A stretch of 64,000 nucleotides of DNA from the NCBI GenBank assembly GCA_001662425.1, contig BDDC01000174.1, positions 714 through 64,713 of the forward strand, read 5' to 3'. Of this stretch, positions 47,301-58,308 are shown one piece after another. The notes beneath the pieces are model-generated. The model was not told the DNA's origin. It ran no database searches and saw nothing but the letters and a program-made list of their open reading frames with translations. How positions within the stretch are numbered: the first letter of the stretch is position 1; each line of letters opens with the position of its first letter. The translations under genes and the position numbers were made by a program. The DNA is from Chlamydomonas sphaeroides. Lineage: Eukaryota > Chlorophyta > Chlorophyceae > Chlamydomonadales > Chlamydomonadaceae.

Positions 47301-48785
47301 CTTTCACTGTAGGCCCTAGACTATGTCTGCAGAAGCTTGTCCGAGCTGTGTTAACAATGTGTCCCTAGAGCAAGAAGATCCTTTGAGACTGACTGCCCGA
47401 GTTCCCACGGACCTTCAACCCCGCGCAGCCGTAAGCCAGGCCGCTGACTAAGCAACACCTAACTATCTGTGTTGCACACACCACACACCTACACGCGGCT
47501 ATGCGAAATTCCTTCGTGCCCCAGCCGTCAGGTCCGGCCGCCCCGCCCCCGCACCTGCACACTAGGCCGCTGACCAGGCCGTGTAGCAGCACGTTGGCGC
47601 CATGGTACAGCAGCGGGTCCAGGCCCCGCTTGGCGCCCTCGTTCTCCTCCAGCGGCAGCAGCGTAGCGCTGCGCCGGGCTGCGTGGACGTGGACAAGGTG
47701 GCAGGACGGGCAGGGCGGGCAGGGTGGAGCGGGACACGAGGGGACGCGAGGGGTGCGGCGGGGTCAGGGCGGGGCTAGAAGCGGGGCGCTGCGCACTGCT
47801 GCACGGGGGCGGAGGAGAGGGAAACGCAGGCTGCGGGAGGGGCCGAGCTGCGCGGCTGCATGCCCCCATAGGCGCCCCACGCCGCCAAGCCCGGCAGGAC
47901 AAGCGGGACAGACGGCCGTCCGCCTCCTCCGTACGGTACCCGCAGCCACGCACCGACCACGGCCTCGCGCCAGGGCTGCGGCAGCGCGGCCCAGACCTTG
48001 CGGATGAGGCGGAAGGACAGCACGGTGAGCGGGCGGTAGGACTTGTGGCTCTGGTGGGACGCGATGCGTTGGCCCCTGGGGCGATGGGGATGGACAGAGA
48101 GGAGGGCAGAGGGGCCGGGGCGAGGGGAGGGGCAGCGTGGTTACTGACTGCAGGAAGGAGCCGGCAAGAGGCCGCCGCGTGGCGGCGCCAGGAGGCGGCA
48201 CGCGCTGCTGCGCTGCTGCGATGTGGGCACACGGGAAGAGGCGGGGCGCCGCACCAGAAGTCGTGCGACAGCATGTCGCGCAGTGTGTTGGCGTCATTGG
48301 TAACGTCTCCGTTGTAGATCTGAGCGAGGCGGGGTGGGGCGGTGACGAGTGGGGCGGCGGCGGTCGCGGGGCTGGGGTACGCACGGGTCAAGGTTCGGGA
48401 AGATGAACCGTCGCGACCGTCCGAGGGGCAAGCGGGAAACCCCGCGGAAGGCCCGGGCAGCCCTGACGGAGCACTGCAGACTGAGCACCTAGAGGCCAGG
48501 CTGCTGTGCTGGGATGTGGTGCATGCCGCAGGGCCGTTGGCGCCGTCCCGACTCAGCGGTCGCTGATGACACCGGGTCCCCCGAGCGGGTGCCGATGGCG
48601 CCACACGCCGACGCCGCTCCCCACTTCCCTGCTGTTGATCACGGCCCCGCCCAGCTGTGCAATCTGAATCCGCTGCTCACCACCGCAAAGCTGTCGTCAA
48701 AGGTGAAGTTCCCCGGGATGGTGTTCAGGTACACCAGCACGCCCACGAGCGCGCAGACCAGTGCCCCAGCTGTCTCGGCACGCAT
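41329..48785 (-). CDS. TMTC-type protein O-mannosyltransferase with TPR repeats
   Basis: Multipass ER-membrane GT-C enzyme with a C-terminal TPR region; animal TMTC1-4 transfer mannose to cadherin-type proteins. Fifteen exons, all phase-consistent, give about 1,172 residues: 48681-48785, 48255-48319, 47954-48075, 47555-47678, 46273-47119, 45575-46097, 44990-45315, 44312-44471, 43737-43912, 43456-43521, 43019-43190, 42546-42831, 42270-42348, 41976-42061, 41329-41710. The start MRAETAGALVCALVGVLVYL is a first membrane helix, followed by FTFDDSFAVIYNGDV with the expected acidic pair. SHKSYRPLTVLSFRL, FALHPVHTEAVAGVVGHAEL and LGKEIGITVLGGM are family blocks. The DUF1736-like part is RSWVAVDQLVRIYRKVENPI and WLLLWPQHLSADWSFACIPL. 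TPR units follow, such as AKVALNMGILSRRKGDQAAA. Ala-rich inserts enlarge it. Confidence 0.88.
44029..44202. repeat. 21-bp minisatellite in a TMTC intron
   Basis: Eight copies of a 21-base unit with core GACCGGGGTGGAGGCCATG, in the intron between exons 8 and 9. The unit is seven codons long, so frames stay open on both strands and give a repeated false peptide. One copy carries GAGGGCC in place of GAGGACC and the last is diverged. Confidence 0.9.
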
Positions 48786-49180
48786 TTTTGGGCAAGGCCT
48801 AGATGTAAGGGTCTGTGAACAATTCCAAGCGTGTCGAGTCCGTCCGGTCAAGGCGCCCGCTCTCGAGGCGCTGGCGCGCCTTCACGCATCATCATATCAG
48901 TAATGATCAATTGCGTCTTTCTATGTAAGCTGGTATTGTTTGGAGTGGTCGACAGTTGCGAAAAGTGCCGATGCAAGTCAATTCCGACCTGGCCGCAAGC
49001 TTGCCAAGGCCCAGCAACTGCCGCACGTTCCTTGATTGATAGCAGACTATCTGCACGGATGCAGTGAGCAGCGTAACTCGCTCTCCGTCCGCTTGCCTTC
49101 TGCTCTGTGCTGCTGTCGCCTTTGTCGCCCACCGCAACGCAGTCCAACACATTATCTGAGTTCGCTTTGAATCAGCAACA
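48786..49180. promoter_or_regulatory. Divergent promoter between TMTC-type gene and NOB1
   Basis: The two start codons (48785 minus, 49181 plus) are 395 bases apart and no exon lies between. The stretch must hold the 5' UTRs and promoters of both genes. No motif could be assigned. Confidence 0.4.
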
Positions 49181-52100
49181 ATGTCCTGGGCTGCCGTCGC
49201 CGCCACGGCGGCACAGACGGCGGCCATCTATGTAGACGCTTCTCCCGCAACGGCTGAGAGCCGCATCGCTGTTGTAGACGCAAATGCCATCATCAGCGGT
49301 CTGCGTCTGGAGTCGGTCGCGGACCGCTTCAGCACCATCCCCGAGGTGCTCAATGAGGTCCGCGACAAGCAGTCGCGCCAGTACCTCTCGACGCTGCCTT
49401 TTCGCATTGACGTGCGCGAGCCGACCGAGGAGTCGTTGAAAGCAGGTGCGCTCAAAGCCCTACTTGGCACATCAGCCATCCTCCCACAGCCACGGCACAG
49501 CTCCCCAACGCGCGCCTCCTCCACGCGCTGCCTCCCGCAGTCCAGCGTTTTGCTCGTGACACGGGCGACATTCACGTTCTGTCCACGGTGGACATCAAGC
49601 TGCTGGCGCTGGCGCACACGCTGGAGCGCGAGGCCCACGGCGCCGAAAACCTCCGCGACAAGCCCGTGCAGGTGCGGCACAGCTGGCTGCTGACGGCTGG
49701 AGGCTGGAGGCTGGAGGCTGGAGGCTGGAGGCTGCCGCGAGATGGGGCCGGAACACGGCGATCACCCCAGGCTAGAGATATGGCCCAGCGTGTACGACCT
49801 GCAGACGGGGCAGGGCCCAGTCTTGAGGGGATCGCGCATGGGCGATGGCGAGGGTTTGACAGGCGGAAGCCACGTCCAGACCAGTGTCTACCGGGAACTT
49901 GGGGTCCAGGCTGACGGCACGGCACGGCGGCGGCTAGGAATGCCACCCAGGCGGGTAGCTCGGGCCAGTCCTGGGGACAAGGCTCAGCCTGGCGCAAGCC
50001 TAAGGGTGCTGCCCCAATCCGGTCGGCACTCGGGCTGGAGCTCGGGGGCCATCCGAAGCTGCGCTACGCTGCCGGCTGCTGCAGGAGGCAGTATCGCTGT
50101 GCACCACTACCCCAGGCCGGCTCTCGGCCTCACTGCGCCCCTATAACCCACCTCCTGCCCCCTTCTGCGGCCCACAGGTCCGCATGCGGCAGCGGCACCG
50201 CACCCGGCCCAAGCCGCTGCCGGGGTGGGGCAACGTGGCCAACCCCGCGGACTGGAAGGTGGTGGACGAGGCGCCCGACCACATGCTCACCAACGCGGCG
50301 GGTGAGGCAGGAGGCCGGGGTGCGGGTTGAGGCAGGACGCCGGGGGGCCGCACCGCTGGCGCACCCAGTGGCGCGTTGCGTGAGGCGGCAGTAGAGAGAC
50401 TGCGCAATGAAGAGGGCGGTAGGCCTTGGTGGTCAGGGGTGATGGATGCTGAGTCTGAGTACCTGCGGGCGCAGCGCCTCACGAGCCGCAGCTCGCCCTC
50501 GGGACGGTGCGCCACAAGTTGGCGGCAGGCAGCAAGGGGCCCATCTACGTGCCGTGCCGTGGCCCTGACGCGGGGTCTGTGCCGCTGCCGTTCCCGCAGA
50601 TGGGCAGAGCCGCATCATCGCGGGCGTCAAGTCGCTGGCGCTAGGGGACGACGAGCAGGAGCAGCCGCCAGGCGGCGCCGGCGAGCCCACCCCAGCGGCG
50701 GCGCTGGAGCTGGCGGCGCCAGCTCTGGGCGGCGCGCTGCCGGCGCTGCCACTGCCGGCGGCGCCGGCTCAGGAACCGGCCGCAGGGCCGGGGCCGGCGG
50801 CGGAGCCGGCCCCGGCGCAGGGCGGCGCAGCGGCCGGTGGCGACGGGGAGGGTTCGGATGGCAGCGGGGACGAGGAGGACGACGGCGACGGCTGGTCAAC
50901 GGTGTGCAAGAGCCGCAACGCGGCCCGTCGGAAAGAGCGGAAGGCGCGCAAGCGGCAGGCGTGGCTCGAGCAGCAGGGATCCCAAGCGGCGCAGGCGCAG
51001 GCGCAAACAGCGGCAGTAGCGGCGGCGCCGTCGACGTCGGGCCGGCCGCAGCCGACGCCAGCGCCTGCGCTGGCGGCGCAGCAGGGTGCTGGGGCGGCAG
51101 CGGCGCCGGCAGCGACCGGGGTGGCGGCTGGCGCCGCCGCGGATGGCGAGAACCAGGGCGAGGAGGACGACGAAAGCGAGGAGTATGAGGAGGGCGAGGA
51201 GGCGGAGGAGGGCGAGGGGGAGGGGGAGGAGGGCATGGAGCTTGTCACGGACGACGAGTACGAGGAGGGCGAGGAGGGCGCGCCCAGCGAGTCGGGCACG
51301 GCGCTCACGGACGCCACCACCACGGCGGCGGGCGGCAGCGTTGCGCCTGGCTCCATGCTGGGAGGCGCCACCACGGCGGCGGGCGAGGAGGGGCACCCGC
51401 AGGAGGAGGAGGAGGAGGAGGTGCTGCCCAACACCACCAGCAACGTGCTCATGGTCACGGCGGACTTTGCGATGCAGAATGTGATGCTGCAGATGGGGCT
51501 GCGCCTCGTGTCGCGCGACGGCAAGCAGATCACGCGGTGAGGCGCGGCGCTGCGGCGAGGCGCGGATGATGGATCGGCACCCCTGGCGGGCGCCCGTCTG
51601 CTGGCGGCGCCTCGTGCCGCACTTGCGCCGCTGCGCGCCTTCCTGGCTTGCTCCTGCAACGCTCTGCCCGGGCTTGCACCGTGCTCACGCAAGTTACCAC
51701 CAGCCGGTGCGGTTTGCCCAAGGCATCCCCGCCCATGCCCTGCCCGCCCCGCCCCATGGCCGCAGCGTGAGCCGCTGGGCGCTGCGCTGCTCGGCCTGCT
51801 ACTTTGTGACCAAGGAGGCGGGCCGGGTGTTCTGCCCGCGCTGCGGCAACCTGACGCTGGAGCGCGTAGAGGTGACGGTGGGGCCGGGCGGCGCCGAGTT
51901 CTTCGGCGTGCGCAAAAAGTACATTCTTCGCGGCACGCGCTACTCGCTGCCCAAGCCCAAGGTGAGTGCGCGCCGCGTGTTGCTGTCCGAGCTGCCTCAG
52001 CTGCAGCGCGTGGGCGGTGTCGCGCCGTTGCTCGCCTGTTGGTGCCGCCACTCGGGTCGCGCAGCACGACGCGGCCGCAGCTCCTGCTCGTGCGTTGCCT

Positions 52101-52627
52101 CCCTCAGCCAATCAGACCCGCGTCCCACACCCTGCCTAAGACCCCGGCCCACGAACGCGTCCCCACCCCGTGCAGGGCGGCCGCGGCGCGCGCCGCAACC
52201 CCGTGCTGCGCGAGGACGTGCTGCTGGCTCGGCAGCTGGGCGGCCGCAACAACAAGCCCAAGCCCGCGGGCGAGCTGGACCCCTTTGCGCCCGAGTACGG
52301 CAGCGAGAGCTGGCACCGCGCGGGAGGTGGCGGCCGCGGCGGGCGGGTGAGAATGCGGCGGCGGCTGGGCACAGGGCCTTGGTGCCGGACAGCTTCCAGG
52401 CTCCGCAGCTTCCGTTCCGTGCAATGGCGTCCAGGGTTGTGGCGCGAGGGCAGCGCGGTGATGGAGCGGAGGCGACCTGCATGCTCCCCACCCTGGCCCC
52501 AACCCTGACCTGGCGCACGGCCAACGCCCCTCGACCCCTCGCTGCGCAGGGCCCTCCCGTGGCCATCACCAACTGGCGCAACAACCCCAACGAGACCAAG
52601 CCGCAGCGCAAGAGCCGTCGGAAGTGA
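49181..52627 (+). CDS. NOB1: NOB1, PIN-domain endonuclease of 40S maturation
   Basis: Cuts 20S pre-rRNA at the 3' end of 18S rRNA in cytoplasmic pre-40S particles. Seven exons (49181-49445, 49541-49671, 50178-50301, 50600-51536, 51766-51961, 52176-52346, 52550-52627) give 633 residues. The PIN domain has RIAVVDANAIISG (Asp33), TIPEVLNEVRD and LSTVDIKLLALAHTLE (the acidic site). The zinc ribbon shows CSAC (494, 497) and CPRCG (509, 512). Later come GTRYSLPKPKGG and ITNWRNNPNETKPQRKSRR, matching the conserved tail. Between PIN and ribbon lies an insert of about 240 residues, Ala/Pro-rich and then strongly acidic, so the protein is about 220 residues longer than human NOB1. VLMVTADFAMQNVMLQMGLRL, just before the ribbon, is a conserved NOB1 block. 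Confidence 0.93.
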
Positions 52628-53566
52628 GGCGGCCGCCCAGGCGCGGCGCGGTTGCGCGCCGGCAGCAGCAGCAGGATTGGGGCGCAGCGTGCGGGGTTTG
52701 TCGGGTGGCCGGGGTACAGCGGGCGAGGGCTGTTGTGGCGGGGTGGGCTCTCGGTGTGTATATCTGAGGGGGGGAGGGTTGGTGGCGACCGTGGCGGCTG
52801 CGCGCTGTGAGCGTGTGCGGCAGAAGGGTTGGGACGGGCGGGCAGTTCCTTGGCTGGAGGCAGGTAGGGCCGGCAGACTTGGCCCTGGCGGAGCGTTGCC
52901 AGCTGCTGGCAGGCCCACGTGATTGGAGTTGGGAGGTCGATGGCGATCGCAATCGCTGAAGAGCGGCTAGGTGCCATGGGGTGCAGTGCAGCAGGTACAC
53001 GGGGGTTGCAGTGGCGAGGTGGTGCGTTTGTGACCGCACAGCTGGTAACGTGTCGGGCGGCTGCGCGACTCGTCATCACTCTGTCTCCTACTCTGTCTGG
53101 GGCCGAGCGCCCCTCGCGCCATCTCGTGCCCTGGGCGATGCCGCCGATTGTGCACGCGTCATGCGAGGCCACCGACAGTGCGCCACCAGCATGAGCTTGG
53201 CTGGGCTCGAGCCCAGCATGAGCTTGGCCGGGCTCGAGCCCGCGGCGCAGCGTTGGGCGGCGCCGCTCACGCGAGCGCAGCGGGCGCAAGGCGAGGTCGT
53301 TAGAGAGCCGCTGCCACAGCCTTGAGGGGGCAGGCAGCGGCGTGTCACGGGCCCGCAAGCGCCAGGCCCGCAGCCAGCGCCGCCGCCCCCACAGCCGCCG
53401 CCGCCCCCACAGCAGCAGGAGGAGGCCTGCGCCAGCGGCCGGAGCCGAGCGCTGGCTGCCTGGCCTGTGGACAGCGCATCCGGCTGGCGTCCAGAAAATG
53501 AGAAACGCGAACAACGGTAGCACGGTATCCGGCACCAGAGTGCCAAGACCACCGGCCCCTTGAGTA
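52628..53566. other. Intergenic between convergent NOB1 and a small gene
   Basis: About 940 bases, expected to hold 3' UTRs. It contains the 27-base direct repeat listed next and no supported exon. A long antisense frame through it has one hydrophobic start but no family signal. Confidence 0.4.
53189..53242. repeat. 27-base direct repeat with a palindromic core
   Basis: Two adjacent copies beginning AGCATGAGCTTGG, each ending in the 12-base palindrome GGGCTCGAGCCC. They differ at one base. Confidence 0.85.
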
Positions 53567-53931
53567 CTATGTTACCCGTGTGTAGTCCTCCTGCGCCGGG
53601 CAGACCGCAGACGGCGGCCACCCTATGTAATGCGGCGTGGCCGACTGCGTGCGCCAGCGCCCCCACGAGCCGGGCTGTACCGCCTGTACGTACGATGAGA
53701 ACCAGCGATTGCGGTCACGTGCAAGCCCCTCGTCGTCGTGGGGTGGCGCAAATCCGTTGTGGCCACCCGGGATGCGCTTCAGTGTGCGGCCAGGCGCCGC
53801 CGTTCGAGCTGGCAGCCGGCGTCAACTGGCCAGTGGCGGGCGCCACCGGTGTCGCAGGCACCTCCGCCTCCACGCGACCGAATAAAACAACACTCGAGTA
53901 AGCAAAACGCAGCACGGCCTGCCGACATCAT
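53567..53931 (-). CDS. Small protein, two exons, unknown function
   Basis: Exon 1 (53862-53931) begins MMSAGRAAFCLLECCFIRSR and ends at a GAG|GTGCCT donor. Exon 2 (53567-53808) continues in phase and ends at a TAG. The sum is 103 residues. Exon 2 is clearly protein-like: RIPGGHNGFAPPHDDEGLAR, WFSSYVQAVQPGSWGRW, TPHYIGWPPSAVCPAQEDY. The short N-terminus could be an organelle or secretion signal. The intron is only 53 bases, short for this locus, so exon 2 may instead be the last exon of a longer gene starting farther right. No family recognised. Confidence 0.45.
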
Positions 53932-54531
53932 CCTGCTCTGCAAGCCTGCTCCCTCCGCGCCAACCCTCTCCATCACAGCAGCTGCCACCACACACGCTTT
54001 GTTGCAGGCACATACGACATGAGACCACCAGCGTGCCCCTGTCCTGCAAGCCTGCGCTGGAGGCCTCCTGAGCCTCCATGCGCCACAGCACGCATCAGCA
54101 CCATGATCGACCGCGACACTCACGGCACTTGCAAGGTCCTAGTAGCCGCCGCCACTGCCACCAGCCGCCACCCGCTGCTAGGCGTCCGCCCGGCACACGA
54201 GTGCAGCAGTCGTGCCAGCGTGCGCTGGACTGCCACAACATCGCAACCCCGGGCATGTCGCGCGGATCGTGTTACGATATGTTCCTATATCCGACCACAC
54301 CCGCACGACAGCCGCAGCGCACAAGCGCACCAGCGGCTCGCTGCCGTGTACCCAGTGGCCCATGGCCGCACGCCCCTATCCATCGACACCGCTGCCAGCA
54401 CCCGCACAGCCGCCTGCGCCTCCACGCGAGAGCGCCGCCGCGCCGTTGCAGCCCCGCCCACGGCGGCACCCTGCTCTGACTTCCACGCTGGTTCTACATA
54501 CAGTCAAAGCCCTGCGCCTCCGCTGCGTGCC

Positions 54532-55941
54532 CTACGCCTGCCGCCGCCCCGCCCCGCCCGCGGGTGCGGGCGCCGGCTTGGGCCGCCGCCGGCGCCGGCC
54601 GGTCGGCGGCGGCGGCGATGCACCGCTAGCGGACGGCTGGCGCGGCATGAGTCCCACTCGCGGCTCCTTAACGAACACGAAGCGCAGCCTGCGGATCCCC
54701 GGCTGCGAGGCAGCCGACTCGGACTCGAGGCCGGCCAGCAGGAAGCCGTCGGGAAGCCGGGTGTACGGCAGGGCGACGGCGCAGGTGCGGGCGGGCGCGC
54801 CCAGGGTCAGCAGCTCGCGCGCCACCTGCGGAGGTTGTGGGTATGGGTGTGTGGCGGGGGAGGGGGGCTGTGGGCCTGTGGCACGAAGGGCTCGGGCAGG
54901 GCTAGGGGCGAGGCTCTCGTCGTGCTTCCCGCAAGCTCAGCTCCAGGCGGGGCAGCTCACGGCGAGGAAGGGGGCCGGCTGCCGCCGGAGGAGCACGCGA
55001 GCCGGTGGGCGTGGCCAGCACTCGGGTCCAGGAGCTGGCAGCAGCCCCATCAAAGCATAACCCTATGGCCTCAGCCTATCTGGTCCAAGAGCAGCCAGCC
55101 CTGGCGTCGCACCGTGTAGAGGCCGAGACGCTGTACGGCGTTGCCGTATGATCCATTGCCCGTACAGCAGGCGGCCACGTGCTGGATCCGACCGGGACCC
55201 GTGACCGGCAGCGCCAGCGAGCTGTTGGACACCTCGCCGCCGCCCGTACCGCCGCTGCTGCCGTGCAGAGGGCCGGCTACGGCACCCCCGTCGTACAGGG
55301 ATCGTACGGACAGCAGGGCGCCGCCGGAACGCGTCGTGCTTGTGGCGGCCATGCCGGTCAGCCAGTGCAGCTCCCGCGACGGAGGCGCGGCGGCGGCGGC
55401 GTCCGAGGTCAGCGTGTACGACATGGCCGGGTACGGCATTCCGCAGTACCAGGGCGAGTACCGTGTCTCGCGGCCCGTGGGCGCGGCTGCAGGGTTGCGT
55501 ACGACAGGTACGGCGAGCGTCATGTGGCTGGTGTGCGAGTTTGCTGCTCTTGCCTCGCTTGTCCCACGACTGGCAGGCCACAGCTGAGCTGTCACCATCC
55601 GGGACACGCCGTACCTGGTAATGGCGGGGGCGGCGAGGCGGGCACGCGGCCTGGTGGAAATGGCGGCGATGGCGGCGGCGCGGGCGGCGGCGGCTGCCTG
55701 CGGATGTCCGTGGAGGAGGGAGGGGAGCAGCAGTTGTGGGCTCGGCGCCGGAGTGTGAGGGGCAAGGAGGGCGGGCAGTGTGGGCCTGTCTGGGGACATG
55801 GCAGCGAGGCATGGCACGCCGCTGCAGGATGCAAGAGGCGGCGCGAATGGTGGATAGACACTCACCAGCCCGGGATGAAGACGCCGCCGTCGTCGCTCTG
55901 GCCTGGGCTGGGCGGCTCGCCACGCTGCAGCAGGCGCCGGG
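54532..55941 (-). CDS. Unrecognised multi-exon gene (X), limits unclear
   Basis: Two exons join in phase: 55113-55486, with TRYSPWYCGMPYPAMSYTLT and RELHWLTGMAATSTTRSGG and ending QRLGLYT, and 54532-54822, starting VARELLTLGAPARTCAVALP and ending in a basic Pro/Arg tail and a stop. A likely upstream exon at 55866-55941 contains RGEPPSPGQSDDGGVFIPG at a GTGAGT donor, and a short one may lie near 55620-55655. I could not join the upstream parts in a single phase or find the start. No domain is recognised. The product is Ser/Thr/Gly-rich in the middle with few charged residues, perhaps extracellular or lumenal. Confidence 0.4.
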
Positions 55942-57201
55942 CTGCATAGGCGAGGGGCCGGCCGTGGGGTCAGCAGTAGGGGCAGCACGTGATCACGGGT
56001 GCGCAGCTGGGGTATCAATTCGTAGGCGGAGCGTGGTGCAATGCCAGGGCACGTGCCAGGGTCGGCAGCTTTCGTGCCCTACGGCGACCATGGGCCGGAG
56101 TAGAAGGCTCACGACGGCACGCGTACCTGTCACACCGTCAACCGCGCCTGCCAAGCGGCGCACATTTGCGGCATGCGTGATGTGTCCTATTGAAGAAGAC
56201 GCGAGGGCGCGTTCGGTTTGCGGCGTGTGAGTCGAGGAGTGCCATGCGAGACCGACAGCCGTGCCGACAGCCCGCAGGGGACTCGTCACCAGCTGACACG
56301 CTTGCCTGTTGCCAGCAACATCAGGAGCGATAGGATACGCGCAGTGAAGGTGCGCTGCCCCGTCTTCGGCATTCGTTACAGAGGCCAACACGCGCCACAA
56401 CCAGGTCTGAGTTGGTATACAACAGCGCTCGAGTGTAGCTCAAAGTAAGCGGCTGCTGGGGTAAACCAACAAGTCGCGTCTCACAGTTTTGGTGGGCGCG
56501 AATGTCTGCACTCTATGCCGCAGGCCTTTATTGAAGAATAGTAGTGCAGCAAAACGCCGGTAGGATGACGGGCCGCTCGATACCTCCCTGCGACGAGTAA
56601 GTCGCGCCAGCGGTTGGCCGATCAGCCTCGAGCCGCCTTCCTGGCAGACGCGCTCTGACGCGCGCTCCTCTGCCATCGCTTCCACTTTACCTGCTTACAC
56701 ACATCAGAGTGGCTGTGGCAGCTCGCGCAACCTGTTGCATACCAACCGCTGCGGCTGGCCCCCGCCCGCCCCGGCGCCCACAGACATACGGGTGGTAGCG
56801 CGTTGTCGCACGCTGCGACCCAGGGGAGATACCCCTGCTGAGGCTGTGCCCGCCACCACAACTGCCTAGGAGGATACAGTTGCTGCGCGGCGAGGGCTAC
56901 GCATGAAAAGGAGCATCACAGATGGACCAGGACGGACCAGGGGCCGCTGCAGGTGTACCAGTAGTGTCTCCCCTGGCCCCTAAATGCACGTACATCACCG
57001 GCCTCACCTACGCAGTGGCGAGGCCAGCCCCACGCACCGTCCCGCAAGGAGTCGCACCTACGCTGCTCCGCACGTGCAAGGCCCTACTGTCAGCCCGGGT
57101 CCGGTGCCGCCTGCCGCGCGCCAGCTGACAGCTCAGCGTGCGAAGGGCAGCTCCAGTGCCGCATACCCTTCGCCAGCTACGTATCAAGCCCACGGACCCC
57201 C
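55942..57201. other. Unassigned stretch, may hold 5' exons of gene X
   Basis: About 1.26 kb. A minus-strand ORF at 56440-56685 (MAEERASERVCQEGG from the second Met) has fairly natural codon use but no recognised family and no joined exon. Nothing else was supported. Confidence 0.3.
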
Positions 57202-58308
57202 CTACTTTATCTCCAGGTAGGGCCGCCAGCTGTCGAGCTTCTTGGCAGCTGCCTGCCGGCTGCCAGAAGCTCCATCCGTCCCAACCTGCCGCATGGCGCC
57301 GGCCGCCGGCCTCACGGACGGAAGCGGCAATCGCCCCGGTCGCTGCGGAGCATCTATCAGGCCACACGCGCAGTGATGGGCCTTGCTCCGATCCACGAGA
57401 TTGCGCGCCTGGTGATGCCAACCGCCAGGCGCCTGCTAGCATCAGCAGCATCAGCAGCAGCACCGGTGGCAGCCACGGCAGGGCCGCCGAGCGTGAAGTT
57501 GCAGCCGAGCAGTGGGCCGCCGCCAACAGGGCGGGACGCGGACACGGCGTGCAGGCCTGGGGTCGGCATGGCAGGGCGGCGGGATAGTTAAGAGCCCGGG
57601 CGATGGCACGCCTGCCTGGCATAGGTAGTCGCATCGCAGCTCCCTTGCGTGCGTGAGCAGGTGCAAGCCTCCGCAGCAGTTGACGTTGGCGGCACTTACC
57701 TGCCTGCCCTATCAGGGCGGGCAGCAGTGACTCACCTGGCTGCCAGCTCAGCTCCCCGCTGGCTGAGGCCGCCGGCGGCAGCCCCCGCGCTGCCAGCGAG
57801 CTCCGGCCGCCCGCGCCGCCTGCCGTCACCTCGGACTTGAACGCAACAATGGCGGGCGTGCAGCAGGAGGATTGCAGGAACTGAACCGGCATAAAGGACG
57901 CCAACATGAATAGCTGCAAGGTGGCGGTGAGGCAGCCGGCGCTTGGGTTTGAGATGGTGCAGGACTCCGTCACCTGGACCCAAAACTGTTGAGCTTTAGA
58001 TAGAACGGGTGGGATATAAGGATGCTGGCTTCATCAAACATCATCAATCGTACGGCAAGCTGTGAAATGACTACTCACACAGCGGCGTGTCTCCCCAAGC
58101 CCGCACTGCCAGGTACACGATGGACCGTACGGACATGCTCGTCAGCCAGTATGTGAGGTGGGTCGTCAGGCGAGGCTTTACCTAAAGCCTCATCAAGTCG
58201 TACGTCTGGCCCACACATACGTACGTAAGTCAAGTCCATCCCAGTCCATATGGCAGCCTCGCTCGGCGCAAGCAGGCCCGGTAACAGATTGAAAGGGGTT
58301 TCCCGCAT
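57202..58308 (-). CDS. Unrecognised membrane protein gene (Y)
   Basis: Exons 58225-58308 (MRETPFNLLPGLLAPSEAAI, strong GTACGTATG donor), 58107-58181 (VKPRLTTHLTYWLTSMSVRS) and 57736-57973 (TESCTISNPSAGCLTATLQL) join in phase. They lead in phase into an exon starting near 57554 (LHAVSASRPVGGGPLLG). A last exon ends in QAAAKKLDSWRPYLEIK with a stop at 57202, but its junction is not resolved. Two hydrophobic segments (around LTYWLTSMSVRSIVYLAV and LQLFMLASFMPVQFL) suggest a membrane protein with a Cys-containing loop (ESCTISNPSAGC). No family is recognised. WLTSM and the RGLPPAASASGELSWQPG block before a donor resemble parts of gene X, so the two may be diverged neighbours. Confidence 0.45.

Noticed and set aside
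51997..53535. 512-codon minus-strand ORF over the end of NOB1
   Set aside because: It overlaps NOB1 exons antisense. Only its first 30 residues look hydrophobic and no exon structure supports it.
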